From contig JAEZUM010000067.1 of assembly GCA_023421075.1 (NCBI GenBank), forward strand, positions 1 through 26,982: 26,982 nucleotides of DNA, read 5' to 3'. This DNA comes from Bacillota bacterium. GTDB lineage: Bacteria; Bacillota; Clostridia; Lachnospirales; Lachnospiraceae. The notes under the pieces were generated by a model. It was given only the letters and a program-made list of their open reading frames with translations, had not been told where the DNA came from and did no database searches. Below are positions 6,623 to 15,236 of this stretch, piece by piece; positions within the stretch are counted from its first letter, which is position 1, and every line of letters starts with the position of its first letter. Made by a program: the position numbers and the translations under genes.

Positions 6623-9016
6623 GTGAAATTAAGTATTATTGTTCCCTTTCATAAGGGAAACCATTTTCTGGGGGATTGTTTGGAAAGCATCCGGGAGCAG
6701 GGGTTAACCAATTTCGAAACTATCCTGGTTCTTGACCATGTTAAGGAGGATGTCTCGGAACTGATTAATGAATATCGGGATCTGAATCTGAATGTGATTG
6801 AGCTGAGTGATTCGCAATTGGCAAATCGCAAATTCGGTAAGGCTAAGATAGAGGAGCAGTTTCGAGGGTACAGTGGTGTTGCCAGTGCCAGAAATGCCGG
6901 ACTGGAAGCAGCCGTCGGAGAATATGTCTATTTCCTGGATAGTGATGATTATATCTTAAGTGATTCCATGGCTATGCTAATTCGTGAGGCGGATGAGCAG
7001 GTTGCAGACTTCACGTATGGTAAAAAGAAATCCACCTGGTTCGGACGAAACGTCTATCTTGCATCCATCCTGCCGGTGGATGAACAGGCTACGGATGATC
7101 AGGATCCGAGCGATACAGAACAAGGGGATCAGGAACAGGGTGATCAGGAACTGATGAATACTGTAGCGGAGGAAGGGGACACACCGAAGCTTACCCGCCG
7201 TCAGAAGAAGATCATGAAGGTACAGGAAAGGCTGGCTGCCGTTGCCAATGTGGAAGCCGAAGTTCTGGCTAAGATTGCGGAAGCATATCATTCTCTTTTT
7301 GTAACCAGAAAAGGATTACGTAATGTATCTGTTCTGGGAGTGCTGTTTCGCAGAAGCTTCTTGAATGAGAATGACATTCGATTCAATGATAATTATATCT
7401 TTTTCTCGGATGCGCCCTTTATGGTTCAAGCCCTGCAGCTTGTCAGAAGCTGTTCCTATGTACCGGAAGCCTTTTATATTAAAAGAAAGCATAACGATCC
7501 GATCCATTATCCTGCACTTTCCCAATCCAAAACAGAGGATAAGTTTGAGGAATATATACAGTCATATCAGCAGGCAAGAAGTTATACCAATGAGAATACT
7601 CCGTTAAGAGGTTATCTGGAGGATAAGCTGATCGCTTATTATGCAGGAACCTACGCACCAAGGCTTCGTCGAAGCGAGAAGGATATCTGGCGTAAGGAGC
7701 GCTTCCAGTTGATGCGTAAGGCTGTGTCAGAGGTTAATCCAGAGAAAATAAAAAGCCTGAAGAAGTATAGAAAGAAAATTGTGAAAGCCTTGTTGAGTAA
7801 TAATGTAACGAGAGCAACCGTAATTGTCACCCGACATCTGGGAATTAAGAAGTTTCGGAAGATTAAGAAGAACAAGCGTGTATTTGCCTATTATCTATAT
7901 AATAAGTTGTTTTCCAAGCTTTCCATCAAAGAGAACTGGGTATTCTGTGAGAGCTTCTTCGGAAAAAGCTACTCCGATAGCCCTAAATATATCTACGAAT
8001 ATTTGTGTAAAAACTATCCCGGAAAATATCGCTTTATCTGGGTGACGAACAGTGGGACCAAGATTCCCTATGGTCCGACTAGAGTAAAACGCTTCAGCTT
8101 ACGCTATTGTTATTATCTGGCTCGCTGTAAGTATAATATTTTCAATGTAAGACAACCGGAATGGATGAGGAAAAGAGAAGGAACCGTATTCCTTGAGACT
8201 TGGCATGGAACACCACTAAAGAAGCTGGTATTCGATCAGGAAGAGGTAATGGGAGCATCCCCCCTTCATAAGGCACAGTTCTACAGACAATCCAGAGATT
8301 GGGATTACTTGATTGCAGCCAATCAATTCTCAACAGAGACCTTCCGCCGTGCCTTTCTCTTTGACAAAGAAATGCTGGAATTTGGTTATCCGAGAAATGA
8401 CATCATGCATCATCCACAGAAGGATCAAATTGCAGCAGAGATAAAGAGAAAGCTACATATTCCGGAAGGTAAGAAAACCATCCTCTATGCACCAACCTGG
8501 AGGGATGACGAATATTATGGACATGGAGCTTACAAATTCGCTCTGAAGCTGGACCTTCATATGCTAAAAAAGGAGCTAGGCAAGGATTATGTAGTTTTAC
8601 TACGTACGCACTATTTTATAGCTGATTCACTGGATGTTACCGGACTTGAGGATTTTGCTTATAATGTGAGTAAATATGATGATATATCAGAGCTTTATCT
8701 GATTTCTGACCTATTAATCACCGACTACTCCTCCGTATTCTTTGATTATGCGAATCTGAAGCGACCGATTCTGTTCTACACCTATGATCTTGATAAATAT
8801 CGTGACATGCTTCGTGGCTTCTATATGGATATTGAGACTGAGGTACCAGGACCATTGCTCTTTACCAATGAAGAGGTGGTGGAGGCAATTAAAGATATCG
8901 ATCATATCTCTGAGCAATATGAAGAAAAGTATAATCGTTTTTATGAACAATTCTGCTCCTTAGAGGATGGAAATGCATCGGAAAATGTTGCCAAAAGGGT
9001 GTTTCGCTTAGACTAA
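6623..9016 (+). CDS. Bifunctional GT2 glycosyltransferase / TagF-type CDP-glycerol (or ribitol) glycerophosphotransferase
   Basis: A 797-aa fusion. Residues 1-120 are a family-2 glycosyltransferase: SIIVPFHKGN (4-13), ASARNAGLEAAVGEYVYFLD (88-106) and the metal-binding DSDD (106-109). Residues about 150-185 are an acidic Gln/Asp-rich linker with repeated GDQE inside the GT2 region. Residues about 430-797 are a TagB/TagF-type transferase: WHGTPLKKL (527-535), GYPRNDI (588-594), LYAPTWRDDE (621-630), LLRTHY (659-664) and SDLLITDYSSVFFD (695-708). TagF enzymes polymerise glycerol- or ribitol-phosphate from CDP-alditols at the inner membrane face. The start is GTG, with AAGGTG 5 nt before it. The fusion may both add a sugar and build a phosphodiester polymer. 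It ends at a strong terminator and appears to be last in its operon. Confidence 0.88.
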   Translation: MKLSIIVPFHKGNHFLGDCLESIREQGLTNFETILVLDHVKEDVSELINEYRDLNLNVIELSDSQLANRKFGKAKIEEQFRGYSGVASARNAGLEAAVGEYVYFLDSDDYILSDSMAMLIREADEQVADFTYGKKKSTWFGRNVYLASILPVDEQATDDQDPSDTEQGDQEQGDQELMNTVAEEGDTPKLTRRQKKIMKVQERLAAVANVEAEVLAKIAEAYHSLFVTRKGLRNVSVLGVLFRRSFLNENDIRFNDNYIFFSDAPFMVQALQLVRSCSYVPEAFYIKRKHNDPIHYPALSQSKTEDKFEEYIQSYQQARSYTNENTPLRGYLEDKLIAYYAGTYAPRLRRSEKDIWRKERFQLMRKAVSEVNPEKIKSLKKYRKKIVKALLSNNVTRATVIVTRHLGIKKFRKIKKNKRVFAYYLYNKLFSKLSIKENWVFCESFFGKSYSDSPKYIYEYLCKNYPGKYRFIWVTNSGTKIPYGPTRVKRFSLRYCYYLARCKYNIFNVRQPEWMRKREGTVFLETWHGTPLKKLVFDQEEVMGASPLHKAQFYRQSRDWDYLIAANQFSTETFRRAFLFDKEMLEFGYPRNDIMHHPQKDQIAAEIKRKLHIPEGKKTILYAPTWRDDEYYGHGAYKFALKLDLHMLKKELGKDYVVLLRTHYFIADSLDVTGLEDFAYNVSKYDDISELYLISDLLITDYSSVFFDYANLKRPILFYTYDLDKYRDMLRGFYMDIETEVPGPLLFTNEEVVEAIKDIDHISEQYEEKYNRFYEQFCSLEDGNASENVAKRVFRLD

Positions 9017-9057
9017 AATCTTCAGAAAACTTGATCTATTATATTTTCTAATGAATG

Positions 9058-9086
9058 AAGGATGATATACTTATCATCCTTTTTTC
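9058..9086 (+). terminator. Rho-independent terminator after the TagF-like gene
   Basis: AAGGATGATA (9058-9067), the loop TACT and TATCATCCTT (9072-9081) form a perfect 10-bp stem followed by a T-run to 9085. It lies 42 bases after the stop codon and separates the envelope region from the purine genes. Confidence 0.9.
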
Positions 9087-9186
9087 AAGTTTAGCAGTAA
9101 TTATGCAACTATTTCTCTCTTTGATATGTAATTTTGTGCATTAAGCCAAAAATTCGTTTTATGATAATTTTCAGCGACAAAACCTA

Positions 9187-9214
9187 TTGCGTAATTGCGA
9201 CCTTCCATTATAAT
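9187..9214 (+). promoter_or_regulatory. Candidate promoter of the purine genes
   Basis: TTGCGT (9187-9192), a 16-base spacer and a perfect TATAAT (9209-9214) lie 82 bases upstream of the purC ATG. The rest of the gap from 9087 holds no recognisable purine riboswitch. Only a weak inverted PurBox-like AAAACGAA is visible near 9150-9160, with no partner, so control by PurR is unproven. Confidence 0.5.
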
Positions 9215-9295
9215 AAAAGAGTAATCAAGGTTGGTTTAAAATTTGTACTTGCTGCGTTTATGAGAAAATTTAGTAAAGGATAGGTGGCATTTAGG

Positions 9296-10003
9296 ATGAA
9301 AAAATTAGACATGCTCTATGAAGGAAAAGCAAAGAAGGTTTTCATGACTGATGTGGAGGACGTTTTAATCGTAGACTACAAGGATGACGCTACAGCATTT
9401 AACGGTTTGAAGAAGGGCACCATTGTAGGCAAAGGAGCAATTAACAACAGAATGTCAAATCACGTATTCCGTTTACTTGAGAAGGAAGGCGTTCCGACAC
9501 ATTACATCGAGGAATTAAGCGACCGTGAAACCGTAGTGAAAAAGGTTGAGATAGTTCCGCTTGAGGTAATTATCAGAAATGTATCCGCAGGAAGCTTTTC
9601 GAAGAAGATGGGTATGGAAGAAGGAATCCGTTTTATCAGCCCAATCCTGGAATTCTCTTATAAGGATGATGCTCTGGGTGATCCAATGATCAACGATTAT
9701 TATGCGATTGCAATCGGTGTTGCTACCAGAGAAGAGATTGACTTGATTACCAAATATGCTTTTAAGGTGAATGAGGTTTTATGCAAATATTTTGAAAGCA
9801 TCGGAATTGAATTAATTGACTTTAAGATTGAGTTTGGCAGACATAAAGGACAGATCCTTCTTGCGGATGAGATTTCTCCTGATACCTGCAGACTTTGGGA
9901 TATTAACACACATGAAAAATTAGATAAGGATCGCTTCCGTAGAGACCTCGGTAATGTTGAGGATGCTTATCAGGAAGTGTTCAAACGTTTAGGAATTCAG
10001 TAA
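9296..10003 (+). CDS. purC: Phosphoribosylaminoimidazole-succinocarboxamide (SAICAR) synthase
   Basis: A 235-aa cytosolic enzyme that joins CAIR and aspartate with ATP in step 7 of IMP synthesis. It begins MKKLDMLYEGKAKKVF and carries the PurC signatures NRMSNHVFRLLEKEGVPTHY, VPLEVIIRNVSAGSF, LLADEISPDTCRLWD and the closing YQEVFKRLG. Length matches bacterial PurC. A GTG at 9284 would add MAFR, but AGGTGG (9282-9287) overlaps it and sits 8 nt from the ATG at 9296, so the shorter form is chosen. It is the first of three purine genes on this strand and follows a sigma-A-type promoter. Confidence 0.96.
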   Translation: MKKLDMLYEGKAKKVFMTDVEDVLIVDYKDDATAFNGLKKGTIVGKGAINNRMSNHVFRLLEKEGVPTHYIEELSDRETVVKKVEIVPLEVIIRNVSAGSFSKKMGMEEGIRFISPILEFSYKDDALGDPMINDYYAIAIGVATREEIDLITKYAFKVNEVLCKYFESIGIELIDFKIEFGRHKGQILLADEISPDTCRLWDINTHEKLDKDRFRRDLGNVEDAYQEVFKRLGIQ

Positions 10004-10012
10004 TCGATAGAC

Positions 10013-10128
10013 GAGGCTGTTTTAGTGCGTTTTTTCAACTTCAATATTTGATATCGGTAAACTTATGAGAATAGGGACTTACTACATTTATCATCAATGA
10101 GGTCGAAGAAAACCTTAAAACAGCCTCC
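10013..10128. repeat. 116-nt inverted-repeat element between purC and purF
   Basis: GAGGCTGTTTTA (10013-10024) and TAAAACAGCCTC (10117-10128) are perfect inverted copies. Pairing continues inward imperfectly: GTTTTTTC (10029-10036) against GAAGAAAAC (10106-10114), then TTC/GAG, and TTGAT against ATCAA nearer the centre. The whole could fold into one long hairpin. No T-run follows the right arm, so a simple terminator is unlikely. Options are a MITE-like element, an RNA attenuation or processing signal, or a small RNA. Confidence 0.6.
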
Positions 10129-10190
10129 TCTTAATTAGTTCGAAGCTGAAAGGATTAGCCGGTCTGGAAGGAATAGAAAGGACGAAACTT

Positions 10191-11630
10191 ATGAATATGG
10201 AATACGATAACTATTGTCCGGATGAGTTGCACGAGGAATGCGGTGTCTTCGGAGTCTATGATTTGGATGGCGGTGATGTTGTGACCTCGATTTATTATGG
10301 CTTATTTGCTCTTCAACATAGAGGGCAGGAGAGCTGTGGTATTGCGGTTAGTGATACAAAAGGACCTAAGGGAAAGGTGAAAGCCTGGAAGGGTATGGGT
10401 CTCGTCAGCGAGGTATTCAGTCAGGAGCATCTGGAGGGTCTCGGTGGTGGTAATATTGGTGTTGGCCATGTTCGTTACTCTACCGCAGGTGGAAGTAATA
10501 TTAACAATACCCAACCTTTGGTATTAAACTATATTAAGGGTACGCTTGCACTTGCTCATAACGGAAATCTCGTAAATACACCCGAACTACGAAGAGAACT
10601 GGAATATACCGGTGCGATATTTCAGACTACTATAGATTCAGAAGTAATTGCATATCATATTGCCAGAGAACGATTGAACAGTGCGACGGTCGAAGAGGCA
10701 GTGGCCAGAGCCATGAAGAAAATAAGCGGTGCATACTCTCTTGTTATCATGAGCCCGAGAAAGCTTATCGGAGCAAGAGATCCACTCGGTTTCCATCCGC
10801 TTTGTATCGGAAAAAAGAATAATGCATACTTCTTAGCCTCTGAGACAGCGGCTCTATATGCTGCAGATGCGGAATTTGTCCGTGACGTGTTACCCGGTGA
10901 GGTAGTAATGATTAATGAGACAGGAATTCATTCCGATACCTCCCAATGTGGACCAAAGGTAGCGAAGTGTATCTTTGAATATATTTATTTCGCAAGACCG
11001 GACACTACCTTTGACGGTGTCAGCGTCTATAATTCCAGAATTATGGCAGGAAGAATTCTGGCACAGTCCTATCCTGTTGATGCGGATGTGGTTGTTGGAG
11101 TGCCTGATTCCGGTAATGCTGCTGCCATGGGTTATTCCTTTGAATCAAGAATACCCTTTGGTATGGCATTTGTGAAGAACAGCTATGTGGGACGAACCTT
11201 TATTAAGCCAAAGCAGTCCATGCGTGTCTCCAGTGTACGCATTAAACTGAATGTACTACCCGAGGTGGTTCGCGGTAAGCGTGTTGTTATGATTGATGAT
11301 TCCATCGTTCGGGGAACCACCAGTGCAAAAATTGTTAAGATGCTGAAAAAGGCCGGTGCAACGGAAGTACATGTTCGAATTAGCTCACCGCCCTTTCTCT
11401 ATCCCTGTTATTTTGGTACCGATGTACCTACCGGAGATCAGCTGATTGCACATAATAATACAATCGAGCAGATCTGTGAGATGATCGGTGCGGATTCCCT
11501 CGGTTATCTTGAGGTCGAGCGTTTAAGCGATATGATTGGCGGAGATAAAGGCTTTTGTGACGCCTGCTTTACCGGTAATTATCCGATTACTCCCCCCATA
11601 GAAGATATCCGCGGAGAGTACGAAGAGTAA
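10191..11630 (+). CDS. purF: Amidophosphoribosyltransferase, Fe-S (Bacillus) type
   Basis: A 479-aa cytosolic enzyme making 5-phosphoribosylamine from PRPP and glutamine, the first committed purine step. The N-terminal glutaminase (Ntn) domain starts at Cys17 in EECGVFGVYD, so a 16-residue propeptide is expected to be removed. GHVRYSTAGGSNINNTQPL and LAHNGNLVN follow. The PRPP site is VVMIDDSIVRGTT. Four cysteines at the expected 4Fe-4S ligand positions are present, in AKCIFEY, YPCYFG and GFCDACF, marking the oxygen-sensitive Gram-positive form. AAAGGA lies 8 nt before the ATG. It follows purC by 187 bases, including the inverted-repeat element. Confidence 0.97.
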   Translation: MNMEYDNYCPDELHEECGVFGVYDLDGGDVVTSIYYGLFALQHRGQESCGIAVSDTKGPKGKVKAWKGMGLVSEVFSQEHLEGLGGGNIGVGHVRYSTAGGSNINNTQPLVLNYIKGTLALAHNGNLVNTPELRRELEYTGAIFQTTIDSEVIAYHIARERLNSATVEEAVARAMKKISGAYSLVIMSPRKLIGARDPLGFHPLCIGKKNNAYFLASETAALYAADAEFVRDVLPGEVVMINETGIHSDTSQCGPKVAKCIFEYIYFARPDTTFDGVSVYNSRIMAGRILAQSYPVDADVVVGVPDSGNAAAMGYSFESRIPFGMAFVKNSYVGRTFIKPKQSMRVSSVRIKLNVLPEVVRGKRVVMIDDSIVRGTTSAKIVKMLKKAGATEVHVRISSPPFLYPCYFGTDVPTGDQLIAHNNTIEQICEMIGADSLGYLEVERLSDMIGGDKGFCDACFTGNYPITPPIEDIRGEYEE

Positions 11631-11872
11631 TCATTACGTTTAACATCACCGCGAGTAATGCAGTATGTTCTCAATCAGCATTTTCAAAATCGGACTAGCT
11701 GGATCTTCTGATATCGGTTATACTGGTAACACCCCTTGATATTCATGGGAACAGATACGAATGTTGGGATAGCAGCGAAGCTCGTAGCTAAGATCTGAGA
11801 GCTGTTAAACTGGTAATTCATATAAATTAAATAATATTTATCGATATAGGAGATCAGAAAGGGGTAGGAGAG
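11631..11872 (+). other. Long purF-purB intergenic leader, possibly structured
   Basis: This 242-base gap contains no ORF or terminator. AGCT-G-GATCTT (11697-11707) can pair with AAGATC-TGAG-AGCT (11790-11803), closing an 82-nt region that holds smaller hairpins such as GTTAT/GTAAC. Further upstream, CATTAC and GTAATG (about 11632-11660) form a 6-bp inverted repeat. No known riboswitch core (purine, THF, T-box) is visible. The gap ends in the purB ribosome-binding site. Confidence 0.35.
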
Positions 11873-13306
11873 ATGAGTAATGATAAATACATGTCACCCT
11901 TATCGGAGCGTTATGCCGGTAAGGAAATGCAGTATATCTTTTCACCGGATATGAAATTTAAGACCTGGAGAAGGTTATGGGTAGCACTTGCCGAGACCGA
12001 AAAGGAATTGGGCTTAAATATTACACAGGAGCAGATTGATGAGCTGAAGGCCTTTCAGGAGGATATTAATTATGAGGTGGCAAAGGAGCGTGAGGCTCTG
12101 GTACGTCATGATGTTATGAGCCATGTTTATGCTTATGGAGAACAATGTCCAAAGGCAAAGGGAATAATTCATCTTGGTGCAACCTCCTGCTATGTGGGAG
12201 ATAATACGGATATTATTATAATGACTGAGGCTCTTAAGCTGGTGAAAAAGAAGCTGGTTAATGTTATGGCGGAGTTGTCCAAGTTTGCGATGGAGTATCG
12301 TTCCCTGCCTACGTTAGCCTTTACTCATTTTCAACCGGCTCAACCGACTACAGTCGGTAAGAGAGCTGCTCTCTGGCTCATGGAGTTGAAGCTGGATTAT
12401 GATGATATCTGTTATCTGATCGACGGGATGCAGCTGCTTGGCTCAAAAGGAACCACAGGTACCCAGGCAAGCTTTATGGAGCTTTTTGACGGAGACCATG
12501 AGAAGATCAAGAAGCTGGATCAGAGAATAGCGGATAAGATGGGTTATAAGAGCTGTTTCCCCGTATCCGGCCAGACCTACTCCCGCAAGATGGATCTTCG
12601 TGTGCTGAATATATTATCCGGTATCGCTGCCAGTGCCCACAAATTCTCCAATGACATTCGCCTCTTACAGCATCTGAAGGAGATCGAAGAACCCTTTGAG
12701 AAGAATCAGATCGGTTCCTCTGCCATGGCATATAAGAGAAACCCGATGAGAACGGAGCGTATTGCATCTCTTGCCAATTATGTTATGGTAGATGCACTCA
12801 ATCCGGCGATTACCACTGCTACTCAATGGTTTGAGAGAACCCTGGACGATTCGGCAAATAAGCGGATTAGTGTTCCCGAAGCTTTCCTTGCAATTGACGG
12901 TATTCTGGATTTGTATCTGAATGTAGTGGATGGCCTCGTGGTATACCCGAAGGTAATTGAGAAACGTCTGATGGCAGAGCTTCCTTTTATGGCGACAGAG
13001 AACATCATGATGGCAGCAGTAAAAGCAGGTGGAGATCGTCAGGAATTGCATGAACGAATTCGAACACTTTCGATGGAAGCCGGAAGAAATGTTAAGGAGA
13101 AGGGTTTGGATAATAATCTGCTGGAGCTGATCGCAGCCGATCCGGCCTTTAATATGAGCCTGGAGGAACTAAAGGCTACTATGAATCCGGAGCTGTATAC
13201 CGGTAGAGCAAAGGAACAGACCGAGGAATTTGTACGTGATGTTATTGAGCCAATTCTGGAGGAGAATAAAGAATTATTGGGAATAAAAGCTGATATTAAG
13301 GTCTGA
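11873..13306 (+). CDS. purB: Adenylosuccinate lyase
   Basis: A 477-aa cytosolic enzyme that removes fumarate from SAICAR (IMP pathway) and from adenylosuccinate (AMP branch), so it acts after both PurC and PurA, whose genes are also in this window. Signatures: the conserved His region HLGATSCYVGDNTDI (100-114), THFQPAQPTT (151-160, active-site His), GTQASF (196-201) and the mobile-loop signature GSSAMAYKRNP (281-291) with its catalytic serine. At 477 aa it is the longer form, similar in length to eukaryotic-type ADSL, rather than the roughly 430-aa Bacillus PurB. GGTAGGAGAG precedes the ATG. It is the last gene before a strong terminator. Confidence 0.96.
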   Translation: MSNDKYMSPLSERYAGKEMQYIFSPDMKFKTWRRLWVALAETEKELGLNITQEQIDELKAFQEDINYEVAKEREALVRHDVMSHVYAYGEQCPKAKGIIHLGATSCYVGDNTDIIIMTEALKLVKKKLVNVMAELSKFAMEYRSLPTLAFTHFQPAQPTTVGKRAALWLMELKLDYDDICYLIDGMQLLGSKGTTGTQASFMELFDGDHEKIKKLDQRIADKMGYKSCFPVSGQTYSRKMDLRVLNILSGIAASAHKFSNDIRLLQHLKEIEEPFEKNQIGSSAMAYKRNPMRTERIASLANYVMVDALNPAITTATQWFERTLDDSANKRISVPEAFLAIDGILDLYLNVVDGLVVYPKVIEKRLMAELPFMATENIMMAAVKAGGDRQELHERIRTLSMEAGRNVKEKGLDNNLLELIAADPAFNMSLEELKATMNPELYTGRAKEQTEEFVRDVIEPILEENKELLGIKADIKV

Positions 13307-13349
13307 TAAATGCAATATTGAAAAGACGTAATAATAAGATTGATACGAG

Positions 13350-13385
13350 AAAGGGAATGTTTCAAAATTGAAACATTCCCTTTTT
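13350..13385 (+). terminator. Rho-independent terminator of the purine genes; group II intron target
   Basis: AAAGGGAATGTTTCA (13350-13364), the loop AAAT and TGAAACATTCCCTTT (13369-13383) give a perfect 15-bp stem, followed by T's to 13385. It lies 44 bases after the purB stop. The group II intron begins immediately after the T-run, which identifies this hairpin as the insertion target. Confidence 0.93.
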
Positions 13386-13874
13386 AGTTTGCGCGCCATG
13401 GGCGCGCTCTAATGGGTGAAAGTCCCGAACATGCCCAGGTAGTGGGAAATGTATAGCCGAACAGCAAGGGTGTCCATCGTGAGATGAAATCTGAAGGAAG
13501 CTGTAGGCAAACCTCTGGTCCGACGGACAGAAATCGCATATAAGGCTAGGCTTCGAGAGATAAGTTGGCTAAAAGCAACGAAGTCTGATAACTACCACCT
13601 TTGTGGAAGCAGAGTAAATGCGGCGGATTTATGGAGGGAAAGAGCGTGCACCTTAAGCGTGGAGGTCTCACAGAGGTTCCATTAGCCTAGTAACAACGAA
13701 CTGTGAGAAGTCAGCCGAGCCCATAGTAGTGAGGAAATCTCTGTAATGGAGATGGAGTGAAGGGGTGAACAATCAATAAGTTTGAGTAGGTCTCGTATTG
13801 CAGAGAAGACAACATCTGCCGTAATCAATCGGGGAAAGATGGTCAGAACTAGCGAGATGGAAAGGAAAGAACGC

Positions 13875-15158
13875 ATGGAAACAAGTAGTCTAATGGAGCA
13901 GATACTATCTAAAGAGAACCTCAACAGAGCATATCTACAAGTCGTACGAAATAAAGGTGCAGAGGGCGTGGACGGAATGAAGTACACGGAACTCAAGGAA
14001 CATCTTGAAAAGAACGGCGAAATCATCAAGGAACAGTTGAGGGAAAGGAAATACAAACCTCAACCAGTACGAAGAGTGGAGATACCAAAGCCAGATGGTG
14101 GTGTCAGAAACCTAGGAGTACCAACCGTAACAGACAGATTTGTACAACAAGCCATTGCACAGGTATTAACACCAATCTATGAGGAGCAATTTCACGACCA
14201 TAGTTATGGATTTAGACCGCATAGATGTGCACAGCAAGCAATCCTGACAGCACTTGACATGATGAACGATGGTAATGACTGGATTGTAGACATTGACTTG
14301 GAAAAGTTCTTCGATACAGTAAATCATGATAAGCTAATGACTTTGATTGGCAGAACAATCAAGGATGGAGATGTTATCTCTATTGTAAGGAAGTATCTTG
14401 TGAGCGGAATTATGATAGACGATGAATACGAGGACTCTGTTGTAGGAACACCGCAAGGAGGAAATCTCTCGCCATTATTAGCGAATATCATGCTGAATGA
14501 ACTTGATAAAGAGATGGAGAAAAGAGGTTTGAATTTTGTGCGATATGCAGATGACTGTATCATTATGGTCGGAAGTGAAATGTCTGCTAATCGAGTAATG
14601 AGAAATATCTCCCGGTTTATTGAAGAGAAGCTAGGGCTCAAGGTCAACATGACAAAGAGTAAAGTGGATAAACCACAAGGACTTAAATACCTTGGATTTG
14701 GATTTTACCTTGACAGCCGAGCACATCAGTATAAGGCAAAGCCACATGCTAAGTCAGTGATGAAGTTTAAGAAGAGAATGAAAGAGCTCACATCTCGCAG
14801 CTGGGGCGTAAGCAACAGCTACAAGATAGGGAAACTTAATCAACTCCTCAGAGGTTGGATTAACTACTTCAAAATAGGGAACATGAAAACCCTATGCAAA
14901 GAACTCGATTCAAATATCCGTTATAGACTTCGCATGTGTATATGGAAACATTGGAAAACTCCACAAAACAGAGCAAAGAACCTTATGAGACTAGATGTGC
15001 CAAGATGGGCAGCATTTAGAATTGCGTACTGCGGTGACCGATATGCCCGCCTGGCACATAATGGATGGGTTCAAAAGGCAATAAGCATAAAGAGACTAAC
15101 CTCATTTGGATTAGTCTCAATGTTAGATTACTACACCGTAAGGTGTGTTACTTGTTAA
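13875..15158 (+). CDS. ltrA: Group II intron reverse transcriptase/maturase (class C)
   Basis: A 427-aa intron-encoded protein that helps the intron RNA splice and copies it into DNA at new sites. RT motifs are all present: RT0/1 LSKENLNRAYLQVVRNKGAEG, PKPDGGVRNLGVPTVTDRFV (71-90), SYGFRPHRCAQQAI (110-123), DIDLEKFFDTVNH (139-151), GTPQGGNLSPLLANI (191-205) and the catalytic YADD (224-227). Maturase domain X follows (about 285-380, with LLRGWINYF at 324-332). There is no HNH endonuclease domain, as usual for class C. The frame is open back to 13782, but AAAGGA (13861-13866) lies 8 nt before the ATG at 13875, giving the normal family N-terminus. The stop is 11 bases before domain V. Confidence 0.92.
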   Translation: METSSLMEQILSKENLNRAYLQVVRNKGAEGVDGMKYTELKEHLEKNGEIIKEQLRERKYKPQPVRRVEIPKPDGGVRNLGVPTVTDRFVQQAIAQVLTPIYEEQFHDHSYGFRPHRCAQQAILTALDMMNDGNDWIVDIDLEKFFDTVNHDKLMTLIGRTIKDGDVISIVRKYLVSGIMIDDEYEDSVVGTPQGGNLSPLLANIMLNELDKEMEKRGLNFVRYADDCIIMVGSEMSANRVMRNISRFIEEKLGLKVNMTKSKVDKPQGLKYLGFGFYLDSRAHQYKAKPHAKSVMKFKKRMKELTSRSWGVSNSYKIGKLNQLLRGWINYFKIGNMKTLCKELDSNIRYRLRMCIWKHWKTPQNRAKNLMRLDVPRWAAFRIAYCGDRYARLAHNGWVQKAISIKRLTSFGLVSMLDYYTVRCVTC

Positions 15159-15168
15159 GTTGATTGAA

Positions 15169-15236
15169 CCGCCGTGTACCGGACGGTACGCACGGTGGTG
15201 TGAGAGGTCGGAATTTCTCGTTTAGAAGAAATTCCT
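15169..15236 (+). ncRNA. Group II intron domains V and VI
   Basis: Domain V: CGCCGTG (15170-15176) pairs with CACGGTG (15191-15197), TACC pairs with GGTA around a GGAC tetraloop, and C15189-G15190 forms the conserved two-base bulge. The triad CGC (15170-15172) replaces the AGC of most classes. Domain VI begins at 15210 with a 9-bp stem. Domain V forms the catalytic core with bound metal ions; domain VI carries the branch-point adenosine. Confidence 0.85.

Noticed and set aside
1995..9016. Antiphage or other defence island
   Set aside because: None of the genes resemble nucleases, toxin-antitoxin pairs, NTPase sensors or other defence components; all fit envelope or transport roles.
9087..9295. 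Purine riboswitch or PurR boxes before purC
   Set aside because: No conserved purine aptamer core or GTTTCTACC-like element; the one AAAACGAA-like match is weak and unpaired.
12665..13051. 128-aa minus-strand reading frame
   Set aside because: Antisense shadow of purB, with no recognisable protein features.
13682..14056. 124-aa minus-strand reading frame
   Set aside because: Antisense to the intron RNA and maturase; low-complexity Ser/Leu-rich product.
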